A stretch of DNA of 64,000 nt from NCBI RefSeq assembly GCF_005502275.1, contig NZ_SWLZ01000006.1:165035-229034 (forward strand), given 5' to 3'. The notes beneath the pieces are model-generated. The model was not told the origin of the DNA. It made no database searches and worked only from the letters and a program-made list of their open reading frames with translations. The translations under genes were made by a program, and so were the position numbers. Every line of letters begins with the position of its first letter. Within the stretch, counting starts at the first letter, position 1. Shown one piece after another: positions 36,263-45,397 of the stretch. Origin of the DNA: Robertmurraya siralis (lineage in GTDB: Bacteria > Bacillota > Bacilli > Bacillales > Cytobacillaceae).

Positions 36263-36334
36263 TTGATCTTTTCACAAATTGATTATATGATATGTACAGA
36301 GTATAAATTGTGTATACAATTTATACTCTGTACA
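36263..36334 (+). promoter_or_regulatory. Promoter with a 42-bp palindrome at the transcription start
   Basis: TTGATC (36263-36268) and TATGAT (36286-36291) lie 17 bases apart. From about +1 onward runs a near-perfect palindrome (36293-36334): TGTACAGAGTATAAATTGT, GTAT, then ACAATTTATACTCTGTACA, with 19-bp arms. It could be an operator for the TetR protein encoded 370 bases downstream or a 5' hairpin in the mRNA. Confidence 0.65.
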
Positions 36335-36361
36335 ATTATTGATAAGAGGAGCGCGAAAATC

Positions 36362-36580
36362 ATGATCAAAACTGCATTTTCCTTTGCTGGTGGATTTGTT
36401 CTTGTATTTCTTGAAGCATATATTGTGTTGGTTTTTAAAGGCTATCATTCTATCGAGTTCGGAGGTATGCGACCTTTTTTGAATGTATGGATCATGAATT
36501 TTTTTCTCCTCTTCTCCATTTTCACCCATATTGAAATGTGGAGAAATGAGCAAGGTAAAACCCAAAGAACTACTCGATAG
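36362..36580 (+). CDS. Small two-helix membrane protein, unknown family
   Basis: A 72-residue protein with two hydrophobic segments (about residues 4-24 and 37-55) and a basic tail (WRNEQGKTQRTTR). The ATG at 36362 follows AAGAGGAG; the frame is open upstream only through the palindrome. I do not recognise it. It precedes a TetR regulator by 120 bases and may be its target. Confidence 0.6.
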   Translation: MIKTAFSFAGGFVLVFLEAYIVLVFKGYHSIEFGGMRPFLNVWIMNFFLLFSIFTHIEMWRNEQGKTQRTTR

Positions 36581-36700
36581 GCTTGATTAATAAATACGTA
36601 CCACTAGAAATATTTTCAAAAAAGTATATAGTTAAAGAAAGATGTTTATAAAAGACTTATCATTAAACTATGTATCTTATTAGAAAAATGTGGTGATAAC

Positions 36701-37303
36701 ATGAAACTTGGTAGAGCTGCTAATAAGAAGAAACAAATGGAAGAAAGAATCTATGAAGCAGGAATGACACTTTTTCAAGAAAAAGGCGTAGCAAATACAA
36801 CACTGCAAGAAATTTGTGAATTAGCTGGTGTATCCAAAGGAACTATTTTCAATTATTTTTCATCAAAGGAAGATATTGTTGCAAAATTTGGTCAAAATCA
36901 AATAAAGGTATTACGAGAATTTGCCGAACAACTCCCCGTTTCACTGAACACAAAGGAAAAAATTATTGCTGTTCTTATGGAAGATATACGTGGTGTTAAG
37001 GAATCTGCCTTCAGTGCCAAAGCCGCCTTAAAGGGGATCTCTGAAGGTGGAGAAAAGGTTTACGAGTTAGAATCTAAAAATCGCCGTGACTTAGCAAATA
37101 TTTATGAAAATATTTTAAAAGAAGGTAAAAAGGCAAATAGTGACTTAAACACTGCTTTGGTGGCAGACTTAATCGTCAGCATTTACTTTCATGTCCTAAA
37201 TAAACACTTTTACCACAATGATCAACGTGATAAACTTGAAACAACGATCATTGCTTCACTTGAAGTCATCTTTGATGGCATTAACTCACATATAAAAGAA
37301 TAA
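36701..37303 (+). CDS. TetR/AcrR family regulator
   Basis: A 200-residue repressor. The helix-turn-helix is at about residues 28-55 (TTLQEICELAGVSKGTIFNYF), split here as TTLQEICELAG and VSKGTIFNYF, followed by SSKEDIVAKF. The C-terminal ligand domain is unassigned. The small membrane gene upstream and its palindromic promoter are the obvious candidate targets; YnfA lies on the other side. Confidence 0.9.
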   Translation: MKLGRAANKKKQMEERIYEAGMTLFQEKGVANTTLQEICELAGVSKGTIFNYFSSKEDIVAKFGQNQIKVLREFAEQLPVSLNTKEKIIAVLMEDIRGVKESAFSAKAALKGISEGGEKVYELESKNRRDLANIYENILKEGKKANSDLNTALVADLIVSIYFHVLNKHFYHNDQRDKLETTIIASLEVIFDGINSHIKE

Positions 37304-37660
37304 AGTTATCGATTCCTCTTATGTTGACCATCTAATTAGCTCCGAGGTTTTGCGCCCTAGTACCCGAATTCACATGAAAAACAGAGCAACGTTTGGGGCG
37401 CAGTATTCGCATTATTTAAATTTACACTCCCCACCCCTTTTGAATCATTTGAATGTGGCTTATTTAACATTGCAAGTGTGCGCAAGAAATGATTAGCGTT
37501 AGAACGATGATATCTTGCCTAACATATTCTCGTTTTCTAACTCTTCCTCAGTCTCCATTTTTCTCTAACAATGATCCACAATTTATCCGTATAGTTCATC
37601 GCTATTCCCATAAAATAACTTCATACTGATTAAATTAAACATCAATTGGAGGTAAGTATT
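37304..37660. other. Intergenic region, no gene seen
   Basis: About 350 bases between the TetR gene and the DUF3231 gene. Apart from the GGAGGT site at its right end I see no open frame, repeat or clear promoter. Confidence 0.4.
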
Positions 37661-38677
37661 TTGGGAGCTTCTAAAAAAAAGCAACAATTAACCACTGCGG
37701 AAATATCAGCACTTTGGTTGCAGTATGTGGGAGATAGTATGGCGATTTGTATGTATAAATACTTTTTGAGAATTGTTGAAGATAATGAGATTAAATCGAT
37801 AATAAAATGGTCTTTGCGTTTGGCTGAAAAACATATAATAAATATTGAAGAATTTTTAAAAAATGCCGACTTCCAAATTCCCATTGGATTTACTGAAAAT
37901 GATGTCAATTTAAAAGCTCCACGCTTATTCTCAGATCAATTTCTCTTATTTTATTCATATATTATGACTATTCACGGCTTAACTGCTTACAGTTTAGCTA
38001 TAACCAATTCGCAACGAACGGATATTCAAAATTATTATTTCGAATGTCTAGAGTCATCTAAAGATCTCTTTCAAAAGATCATAAAATTAGCTGAAACATA
38101 CCCAAAATATTCCCCAGTTCCGATTGTCCCTTCTCCTAACGGAACTGAATTTACCAGTTCCACCGGTTTTTTATCAAATTTAATTGGCGATAAAAGACCG
38201 CTCAATATTACGGAAATAAGCAATCTTTTCTTTAATTCAAAAAAAACCGGATTTGTGCGAACTTTAAGTCTGGCCTTCAGTCAAGTGGCAAAAACAGAGG
38301 ACGTTCGCGATTTTATGTTAAAAAATGTAAAGCTGGCAAACAAAGACACTGAGAGCTTTAATACGATATTAGAGCAGGATCATCTCCCAATTCCTGAAAA
38401 ATGGGATGCTGAAATTACTAGCTCCACTGAAAGCCCATTTTCTGATAAATTAATGATGTTCCATGCCGCATTTCTCGTAAATACCGCACTCTCCTACTAC
38501 GGTGCTTCATTAGGCGCTAGCCTTAGAACAGATATTATCTTAAATTATAAAAAAGTTTTTAACCACGCCATGCAGGCTGGAACTATCTGCTATAACATTA
38601 TGGTGAAGCACGGCTGGCTTGAAAAACTACCTGAGGCAATTGATCGCGACTTTTTAGCAAATAGCAAAAAAATTTAA
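37661..38677 (+). CDS. DUF3231 family protein
   Basis: A soluble helical protein of 338 residues made of two similar halves (about 10-165 and 185-335). Each half holds an SDQFLLFYSYIMTIHGLTAYSL-like segment (split: SDQFLLFYSYI, MTIHGLTAYSL); the second reads SDKLMMFHAAFLVNTALSYY, followed by LRTDI. The fold is probably ferritin-like. DUF3231 proteins are common in spore formers, some of them spore-associated, with no known activity. The TTG at 37661 fits GGAGGTAAGT; an in-frame TTG at 37646 lies inside that site. Confidence 0.85.
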   Translation: MGASKKKQQLTTAEISALWLQYVGDSMAICMYKYFLRIVEDNEIKSIIKWSLRLAEKHIINIEEFLKNADFQIPIGFTENDVNLKAPRLFSDQFLLFYSYIMTIHGLTAYSLAITNSQRTDIQNYYFECLESSKDLFQKIIKLAETYPKYSPVPIVPSPNGTEFTSSTGFLSNLIGDKRPLNITEISNLFFNSKKTGFVRTLSLAFSQVAKTEDVRDFMLKNVKLANKDTESFNTILEQDHLPIPEKWDAEITSSTESPFSDKLMMFHAAFLVNTALSYYGASLGASLRTDIILNYKKVFNHAMQAGTICYNIMVKHGWLEKLPEAIDRDFLANSKKI

Positions 38678-38694
38678 GATAACCAATCACTATT

Positions 38695-38729
38695 AAAAGG
38701 CGACCACATCTAATCGAGTAGTCGCCTTT
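38695..38729. terminator. Bidirectional terminator
   Basis: AAAGGCGAC and GTCGCCTTT pair, with T-rich ends on both strands. It separates the DUF3231 gene from the PII-like gene. Confidence 0.8.
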
Positions 38730-38735
38730 ATATCA

Positions 38736-39404
38736 TTATTCATATAATCCATAAGTTTTATTTACATCCTGAATAAAGATAACACCATTTCCTGGTTCAT
38801 CAATTTTAAGTTTATTTTGAATGGAAGAAACGATTGCATCTGTACTTTCCTTTTTTGACAAAATTAATACCATCTCTTTTTCAGGTTCAATATCCATTGA
38901 AAATAATTTACTCGTTTCATGAATACCAGAACCTCTAGCATTAATAATGGTGCCTCCTTTAGAACCTGCTTCGGTTGCGGCGTCAATAACATCTCCTGCA
39001 TTTCCTTTTTCCACTATAACGGTAATAGCATGATACATACTTTCTTCTGCACCTCTACCTTCATTTAATTGAGCACTCTTGCAGCTTCTTGCACCAATAA
39101 CGCGACCAACAGAGGTTGTAAATGCAATGCCTTGATTCGTCTTTGTCAATTTGAATTTATGGGCCAGTTGTTCAATAGCTTGATTTACTGTTATTTTATC
39201 AGCTACCAGAATCACAATCTCTTTTCTTATATCGTTTATCGCTAACATTTCCAAGAGGCGGTTCTTGATTGTCCCTTTGCCCAATAAAACAGTTCCTCCT
39301 GAAATCCCATGCTTCTTTGCTGTTTGCAAAATCTTGCTTCCCTTGCCAAAGTCGACAATGATACAAACCTGTTCAAAGATGTTCATTTCAGAATTACTGG
39401 ACAT
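38736..39404 (-). CDS. Tandem PII-like signalling protein
   Basis: A 222-residue protein made of two PII-like domains (about residues 8-112 and 120-218). Each has the ferredoxin-like pattern with a glycine-rich turn: KKHGISGGTVLLGKG in the first and TEAGSKGGTIINARG in the second. PII proteins bind nucleotides and control transporters. It overlaps the DUF1538 gene by 11 bases, so it most likely regulates that membrane protein. The uridylylated tyrosine loop of classical GlnB is not recognisable. Confidence 0.82.
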   Translation of the reverse strand: MSSNSEMNIFEQVCIIVDFGKGSKILQTAKKHGISGGTVLLGKGTIKNRLLEMLAINDIRKEIVILVADKITVNQAIEQLAHKFKLTKTNQGIAFTTSVGRVIGARSCKSAQLNEGRGAEESMYHAITVIVEKGNAGDVIDAATEAGSKGGTIINARGSGIHETSKLFSMDIEPEKEMVLILSKKESTDAIVSSIQNKLKIDEPGNGVIFIQDVNKTYGLYE

Positions 39405-40890
39405 TTTTCACCACACCTCTCTTCACTGATTTTAATTTAAAAATAACTCCAACAATTTGTAAAGTAATTAAAGGCGTTAACGCAACCATAGCTATCATCC
39501 CAAATCCATCGACAAGAACATTGGCTCCTTCCATCGCCTCTGCTGCACCTTGGACAAATGCCAATATGAAAGTTGCGGTCATTGGTCCTGATGCCACTCC
39601 GCCAGAATCAAAAGCAATTCCTACAAATAACTTTGGAACAAAATAGGTCATTCCGATCGCTAAAATATATCCTGGGAGAAGATAATGCCAAAGCTGAAGC
39701 TCAGGAATAAGGATCCTTAACATTGATAAAGCTACAGCAGCTCCTACGCCAATACAAAGTGAAAACAGTACCACTTTTCTCCTTACATATCCACTTGTTA
39801 CATCTTCTATTTGATGCGTTAATACATGGACTGCTGGCTCGGCCAAGATTGTAACGAATCCTAATACAAATGCGACAATAATAAGATATGCTTTACTATC
39901 CAAAGAGGCAATAGACTGCCCAATCGCTCTCCCTACATCCATAAAACCAGCATTCACACCAACTAAAAAGAAAACAAGACCAATAAAAGTGAATACTAAT
40001 CCGGTGACAATTTTCCTTACCTCTTTTCTCGACATTTTAAAAGAAAATTTCTGGAATAAAAGAAAAATAATCAGAATCGGAAGCAAAGCAATAATAATCT
40101 CTTGTGCTATGATCGGAAATTCATGTGAAAATGGCCCTAGTATTGAAAAGGATTGCTCACCATGTTCTTCCAAACTGCCTGTAATTTTATCCGACTTCGA
40201 TATAATATTCATAATCATAACGGAAATGATTGCCCCTGTTGATGCAATAGCTACAAGGCCAAAACTATCTTGTTCAGACGCTTTGCTATCCTTTTTCATA
40301 ACAGATACCCCTAGGGCAAGAGCTAAAATAAATGGTACTGTAAGCGCACCAGTTGTTGCGCCGGAAGCATCAAAGGAGATCGCTAAAAATTCGGGAGTTG
40401 TAAAAAATGACAAAATAAGAATGATTATGTATAAAATCGTTAGTAGTTTATATAAGGGGAAATTATAAACAATTCTGACAAGCCCTGTAGCAATAAGAAC
40501 ACCTATTCCTATAGAGACAATAATGACGATGCTCATTTTTGTAATAAGGCCTGCAGTAACAAAATCGACCTGCCCAGCTAAAATATGTAAGTCTGGCTCG
40601 GCAATTGAAATAAAAAAACCGAGCAGCAAACCGACAATCATGACAATCCATACTTTGTTTGTCTTTGTTAATGATTTCCCCATTAGCTGACCAATTGGAG
40701 TTATCCCAATATCGACGCCAAATAAAAAGATTGATAAACCGATAATAATCAACATCACACCAATTGTAAATCGAATAATTAATAGTGCATTATCAAGAGG
40801 GGTTAATGTAAAGTTCAGGATCAACACAATTACTGTGATCGGAAGAACCGCATATAAAACTTCCTTAAACTTGGAGATTAGAACATTCAA
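39394..40890 (-). CDS. DUF1538 membrane protein, putative transporter
   Basis: A protein of about 498 residues with 12-14 membrane segments in two homologous halves. Repeat motifs are ISIAEPDLHILAGQVDFVTAG with FVTILAEPAVHVLTHQIEDV, and ISFDASGATTGALTVPFILA with IAFDSGGVASGPMTATFILA. Such inverted repeats are typical of secondary transporters, but the substrate is unknown. The TTG at 40890 follows AAAGGAATG; the ATG at 40914 has no ribosome-binding site. It pairs with the PII-like gene. Confidence 0.82.
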   Translation of the reverse strand: MNVLISKFKEVLYAVLPITVIVLILNFTLTPLDNALLIIRFTIGVMLIIIGLSIFLFGVDIGITPIGQLMGKSLTKTNKVWIVMIVGLLLGFFISIAEPDLHILAGQVDFVTAGLITKMSIVIIVSIGIGVLIATGLVRIVYNFPLYKLLTILYIIILILSFFTTPEFLAISFDASGATTGALTVPFILALALGVSVMKKDSKASEQDSFGLVAIASTGAIISVMIMNIISKSDKITGSLEEHGEQSFSILGPFSHEFPIIAQEIIIALLPILIIFLLFQKFSFKMSRKEVRKIVTGLVFTFIGLVFFLVGVNAGFMDVGRAIGQSIASLDSKAYLIIVAFVLGFVTILAEPAVHVLTHQIEDVTSGYVRRKVVLFSLCIGVGAAVALSMLRILIPELQLWHYLLPGYILAIGMTYFVPKLFVGIAFDSGGVASGPMTATFILAFVQGAAEAMEGANVLVDGFGMIAMVALTPLITLQIVGVIFKLKSVKRGVVKNVQ

Positions 40891-41162
40891 ATAGAGTTCA
40901 TTCCTTTCATGCATTAATTAAGTAACAACAGTGAGTAATGAAGGTCGATTCACATTGCGGAAAAAGTATTCTTTCCAAAATACAAACAAAAAAGTTTCTA
41001 CCGGCGATTTAAATATATAAGTCTACCAAACTGACAGATTTCATAAAAGATTCATTCAACTATGAAAAAAATAATCCATCTTTATTATCGCATAAAGATG
41101 GATTATTTTAGTAATATTATGTCTCTATTTACATCCATGACCACTTACAAAAAGCATACATT

Positions 41163-42446
41163 TTAATAGGTTTCTGGCAATTGTAAAATCCAGTTCACCC
41201 AGCCCATAACGGTCGATGCTCTTCTGAAATATGTACTTTCTTTATGAACATTGTATAAAGGATAATTTTTCATTAATTCTACAACACAAGATTTCGCAGG
41301 TGGTGCTCCTTTATCGAAATATTCTGCTAATACCAACTTAAAAGGTTCATGAGCTAAAATGCATTTTGACAGTTCCAAAAATTTTTCTCTTGTTTTTAGT
41401 CCCATGATTTCTCGTCCGGCCTTGGTCAACCTAAACATCACTCGCTTATTCTCGCCTTTATACTTCTCAATTAAACCAAGATACATCCCGGCACTGGTAT
41501 AATAACCCGTCTGTCGTTGAGAAAAATCATAATTTAATGTAATCTGGTCTCTACTCAAATTATTCTCAACTAATTGACCTAAAAGATCCACTATCCTAGT
41601 AAATGAATCAGCTTGTGGAAATGGAATCTCTGGTTCTCTTACTATATGACTTGTATTGAAAATCTCAATAATATCATCAAGTTCAATTCCTTCTTGTGCT
41701 ATAACAAAATCCTTCTGTTCGATAAGTCTTAAAGAATTGTAATAATTAGAATCCTCAAATTCATAAATAAAAAAACTAAAAATATCATTGGAGTAAGTAA
41801 AAAATACTGGTATTACACTTTTGGGAGTCTTTCTCTGCCAAAAACGGTAAGAATAATACAGTCGTTTTATTAAAAAGTCATCAACGGTCTCATTCTTAGC
41901 ATCAATTATCATGAATTGATTTTGGCTCTCATATCCATCAATATTTATTAGAGAATTTTTGTTTTGAAGAATAGTAAATCCTTTTTTAGTTCTGATACCA
42001 AATTCGAACTCCTCTGTAACCATTCTTCCTGAGATTGTAGGGTAAACCTCTTCTCCAAGCACTCTCTCCATCATACCAGTTAAATAAGCACAATGGAGAG
42101 CAGCACTTTTCGAATATAGATTAGTTGGTTGAATAGTTGTAATAATTTCACTTGGAAAATCGACTGGAATTGGTTTCAATCTACTATTGTAATTCAGTTG
42201 GTTATAAACATTAAACACTCCGATGGCATAGCTAGTTCGGGAAATCGGTAAAATCGATAGATTATTTTCTTTAAACACTTTTGGCAAATGACTAGAGTGC
42301 TCAAAGTTCACCATTAATCTTGCTGGTTTTACTGATTCGATTTCTTTTGCTTGGATCACAAAAATACCTTTCTTATGAACATTTTGTATAATCTTATGGC
42401 GCTCAAATAAAATTTTCCAAGCTTTATCTATTCGAATTTGCTTCAT
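41163..42446 (-). CDS. Putative type II restriction endonuclease (PD-(D/E)XK with winged helix)
   Basis: A 427-residue protein overlapping an adenine methyltransferase gene by 23 bases. A PD-(D/E)XK-like core is visible: Asp170 in LINIDGYE and Asp182-Ala-Lys184 in FMIIDAKNE. The C-terminal part (about 305-425) looks like a winged-helix domain (TSAGMYLGLIEKYKG, VMFRLTKAGREIMGL). Position and core motif point to the nuclease of the pair. The family was not recognised by name and the recognition site is unknown. Confidence 0.72.
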   Translation of the reverse strand: MKQIRIDKAWKILFERHKIIQNVHKKGIFVIQAKEIESVKPARLMVNFEHSSHLPKVFKENNLSILPISRTSYAIGVFNVYNQLNYNSRLKPIPVDFPSEIITTIQPTNLYSKSAALHCAYLTGMMERVLGEEVYPTISGRMVTEEFEFGIRTKKGFTILQNKNSLINIDGYESQNQFMIIDAKNETVDDFLIKRLYYSYRFWQRKTPKSVIPVFFTYSNDIFSFFIYEFEDSNYYNSLRLIEQKDFVIAQEGIELDDIIEIFNTSHIVREPEIPFPQADSFTRIVDLLGQLVENNLSRDQITLNYDFSQRQTGYYTSAGMYLGLIEKYKGENKRVMFRLTKAGREIMGLKTREKFLELSKCILAHEPFKLVLAEYFDKGAPPAKSCVVELMKNYPLYNVHKESTYFRRASTVMGWVNWILQLPETY

Positions 42447-43293
42447 AGTTCATCACCACTACTTCATCTATTTTTCCACGTTTAGATGCAATTGAGTTTA
42501 TATTTCTAGTGGCCGAAACAATTTCAACATGGAATCCTTTTTCATTGTAAATCCCTTTTATATATTCAGTCGCAGAATTACTTAACAGGAATTTGCAACC
42601 CTTTTTATCTAATTTAACACATAAATCCCTTAATCTTAATTGATCATCTCGACTAAACCCATTTAAGCTATATCCTGTGAACGATGAAGTATCGGAAATC
42701 GGGTCATAGGGAGGGTCAAAATAGACAAAGTCTCCTTTTTTGGCAGGTTCAACAGCCTCTTCAAAATCAACATTTAATATTGATACTTCATTTGCTCTTA
42801 AATAATTATGAACACCTTTAAGTACTAATTCATTCACAATTTGCGGATTTTTATACTTTCCAAAAGGAACGTTAAACTGTCCTTGGCTATTTACTCTAAA
42901 TAAACCATTAAAACAAGTCTTGTTCAAATATATCATTCTTGCAGCCTTTTCAATAGAGGAAAGACTATCATATCTTCTTTGAACTCGATCCAAATCACGT
43001 ATTTCATAGAAATATTCACTATTATTATTTTCTTCATGCATTTTTAATTCAGTAATTAATTCTTCAAAATGATCCTTTACTACATGATAAACATTAGCTA
43101 ACTCAGAATTGACATCATTTATAATTGCTTTTTTAGGCTGTAAATCAAAAAGTACTGCTCCAGCTCCAATAAATGGTTCATAGTACGTCCCTATCTTTTT
43201 AGGAATTTTATTTCTAATGTATGGAAGCAACTGCCGTTTCCCTCCAGCCCACTTTAGAAAAGGCTTTGTCAATTTATTTTTTGTTTTTACCAC
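42424..43293 (-). CDS. Dam-like DNA adenine-N6 methyltransferase (D12 class)
   Basis: A 289-residue alpha-class methyltransferase. The order is [15 protein letters not shown] (about 12-26), the SAM motif [13 protein letters not shown] (37-49), a variable recognition region and the catalytic DPPY at 193-196. This is the Dam/DpnM architecture, so GATC or a related site is likely but not proven. With the nuclease downstream it forms a compact restriction-modification unit. It is monodirectional with no control gene. Confidence 0.9.
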   Translation of the reverse strand: MVKTKNKLTKPFLKWAGGKRQLLPYIRNKIPKKIGTYYEPFIGAGAVLFDLQPKKAIINDVNSELANVYHVVKDHFEELITELKMHEENNNSEYFYEIRDLDRVQRRYDSLSSIEKAARMIYLNKTCFNGLFRVNSQGQFNVPFGKYKNPQIVNELVLKGVHNYLRANEVSILNVDFEEAVEPAKKGDFVYFDPPYDPISDTSSFTGYSLNGFSRDDQLRLRDLCVKLDKKGCKFLLSNSATEYIKGIYNEKGFHVEIVSATRNINSIASKRGKIDEVVVMNYEANSNR

Positions 43294-43467
43294 GATACTA
43301 CAACTCCTAAAAAATCAAACTATAATATGAAAAAATTTACTTATTATATCATATCATGTTCGCTTGGACAAATAAATGAGGGATTCTCCATCATTTTTGC
43401 AAAATTATATTGTATAACCACGATCTATTTATGGTTTAATAAGTTTAGGCTCATGGAGGTGATGAAA

Positions 43468-43917
43468 TTGAACCAGCCAAACACCACTACAGTAAAAGAA
43501 TTGTGTACCGAGCAGGATTGGGTGGATGCCTTTCCTGTCATGAATCAGCTTAGAACTCATTTAGATTTAGAGACCTATCTTCAACTTATTGGTGAGGCAA
43601 AAGATAAGGAAAACTATCGCATGTTTGCGCTTCTTGAAGATGAAACAATTGTAGCTGTCACGGGGTTCATGCCGATGATTACTCTCTATAACGGAAAATT
43701 CATCTGGGTATGTGATTTAGTCACCGATTCCAATCATCGCTCAAAAGGATACGGTGAAACTCTCCTCAATCTTGTACATCATTGGGCAAAAGACAATGGT
43801 TATGATGTTGTTTCACTTTCTTCCGGCTTACAACGATTGGATGCTCATCGTTTTTATGAAGAGAAAATGGGCTATCGCAAGGTAAGCTATGTTTTTTCTA
43901 AGGACAACATTCAATAA
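43468..43917 (+). CDS. GNAT family N-acetyltransferase
   Basis: A protein of 149 residues with the GNAT cofactor motif [16 protein letters not shown] (about 74-89) and the C-terminal [20 protein letters not shown]. The substrate is unknown. The TTG at 43468 is preferred because GGAGGTG lies six bases upstream; ATG codons at 43453 and 43462 overlap that site. A frame stays open upstream but has no start site. Confidence 0.87.
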   Translation: MNQPNTTTVKELCTEQDWVDAFPVMNQLRTHLDLETYLQLIGEAKDKENYRMFALLEDETIVAVTGFMPMITLYNGKFIWVCDLVTDSNHRSKGYGETLLNLVHHWAKDNGYDVVSLSSGLQRLDAHRFYEEKMGYRKVSYVFSKDNIQ

Positions 43918-43955
43918 TAAAAAATAGTAAATTAATGACGCTCGATTGTTAATAC

Positions 43956-43984
43956 TTGTTGTCTGGTTTTTATTCTGCTATGCT
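43956..43984 (+). promoter_or_regulatory. Promoter of the riboflavin operon
   Basis: TTGTTG (43956-43961) and TATGCT (43979-43984) are 17 bases apart, placing the start just before the FMN riboswitch. Confidence 0.65.
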
Positions 43985-43998
43985 TTCTTTAATTGAAT

Positions 43999-44147
43999 AG
44001 GATTTCCTTCGGGGTCGGGTGCAATTCCCAACCGGCGGTGATGAGGGGTACCTCTTAGTCCGTGACCCGTTTTCACATATATGGAAACGGTGGATTTGGT
44101 GAAATTCCAAAGCCGACAGTAATAGTCTGGATGGGAGAAGGAATATG
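43999..44147 (+). ncRNA. FMN riboswitch (RFN element)
   Basis: The conserved blocks appear in order: AGGATTTCCTTCGGGGTCGG, GGTGCAATTCCCAACCGGCG, GTGATGAGG, AGTCCGTGACCCG, TGGTGAAATTCCAAAGCCGA, CAGT and GGATGGGAGAAGGAAT. The outer helix is ATTCCTTC-type against GAAGGAAT. It binds FMN and switches off ribDEBAH through the terminator downstream. Confidence 0.97.
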
Positions 44148-44201
44148 TTAAATGCTCAAAAAAAAGCTGGTTTTGACGTTTATTTGTGCTGCTATTTTTC
44201 T

Positions 44202-44235
44202 CCCTTACTATCATTTAGTAAGGGATCTTTTCGTT
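44202..44235 (+). terminator. FMN-riboswitch-controlled terminator
   Basis: CCCTTACT and AGTAAGGG pair around ATCATTT, followed by ATCTTTTCGTTT. It lies between the riboswitch and ribD and is the expression platform. Confidence 0.85.
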
Positions 44236-44278
44236 TCAATGGAGAATTTTTTATAGAAAGGGGCAACTTTACTTTAAA

Positions 44279-45397
44279 ATGAATGATTGTGAATATATGA
44301 ACATAGCACTTTCTTTAGCTCGTGCTACTTTGGGTCAAACAAGTCCCAATCCTAGTGTCGGTGCCGTGTTGGTGAAGGATGGAAGATTAGTAGGCACCGG
44401 TGTACACCTAAAAGCTGGTACTCCTCATGCAGAGGTTCATGCAATACATTCTGCAGGCAACGATGCAAAAGGAGCAGTCATGTATGTTACTCTTGAGCCT
44501 TGTAGCCACTATGGGAAAACCGCACCGTGTGCTGATCTGATCATTCAAACAGGGATTAAAAAAGTATTTATTGCAACGCTAGACCCAAATCCTCTTGTTT
44601 CAGGCAAAGGAATTGAGAAGCTTATTCAGGCTGGAATTGAGGTAGAAGTCGGTTTATGCGAGGAAAAAGCGCTACAACTTAACGAGAAATTTTTTCACTT
44701 TATCCAAACGAACACTCCATTCGTAACGATTAAAGCAGGCATTTCATTTGATGGAAAAACAGCAACTAAAACAGGAGATAGCAAATGGATAACCTCTCCT
44801 GAATCACGTCAAGATGTCCATCAGCTTCGCCATGAGCACGATGGAATTTTAGTAGGAATCAACACGATCCTACAAGATAACCCTCTTTTAACCACCAGAC
44901 GACCCCAAGGTGGAAAAAATCCCATTCGAATTGTTTTAGACTCTGAACTAAAAATACCCATGTCAGCACAGGTTATACAAGATCGTTCAGCAAGGACATT
45001 CATTTTTACAGGAAAGCAAATTAATATCGAGCGAAAAAAAGAGCTCGAAGATCAAGGAATCACTATTTTTACACAAAATAATGCTCAAGTTTCCATTAAA
45101 GAAGTTTTGACTACATTAGGTGAATTAAACATCATGTCCGTTTTAGTAGAAGGCGGCTCAGAAGTTCATGCCTCCTTTTTGTCAAAAAATGCTTTTCAGC
45201 AAGTTGTAGCTTATATCGCTCCGAAAATCATTGGCGGCAGAAATGCGATTCCTTTTATTAGTGGTGTTGGTACAGAGCTAGTAGAGAATGGAATGCAGCT
45301 TCAGTTCACTGCCGTCGATCAGCTTGGATCAGATATCAAAATCACAGCAAAACCTCTTACAAAGGAGGAACCTGTCTTATGTTTACCGGAATCATAG
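44279..45397 (+). CDS. ribD: Bifunctional riboflavin deaminase/reductase
   Basis: A 372-residue enzyme performing the second and third steps of riboflavin synthesis from GTP. The N-terminal deaminase has the zinc motif HAEVHA (His50, Glu52) with Cys75 and Cys84 in EPCSHYGKTAPC. The reductase domain (from about 146) has FVTIKAGISFDGKTA and VLVEGGSEVHASF. It is the first gene of the operon and overlaps ribE by 19 bases. Confidence 0.96.
   Translation: MNDCEYMNIALSLARATLGQTSPNPSVGAVLVKDGRLVGTGVHLKAGTPHAEVHAIHSAGNDAKGAVMYVTLEPCSHYGKTAPCADLIIQTGIKKVFIATLDPNPLVSGKGIEKLIQAGIEVEVGLCEEKALQLNEKFFHFIQTNTPFVTIKAGISFDGKTATKTGDSKWITSPESRQDVHQLRHEHDGILVGINTILQDNPLLTTRRPQGGKNPIRIVLDSELKIPMSAQVIQDRSARTFIFTGKQINIERKKELEDQGITIFTQNNAQVSIKEVLTTLGELNIMSVLVEGGSEVHASFLSKNAFQQVVAYIAPKIIGGRNAIPFISGVGTELVENGMQLQFTAVDQLGSDIKITAKPLTKEEPVLCLPES

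Noticed and set aside
43978..44214. Minus-strand 78-codon frame
   Set aside because: It lies antisense to the FMN riboswitch and its terminator.
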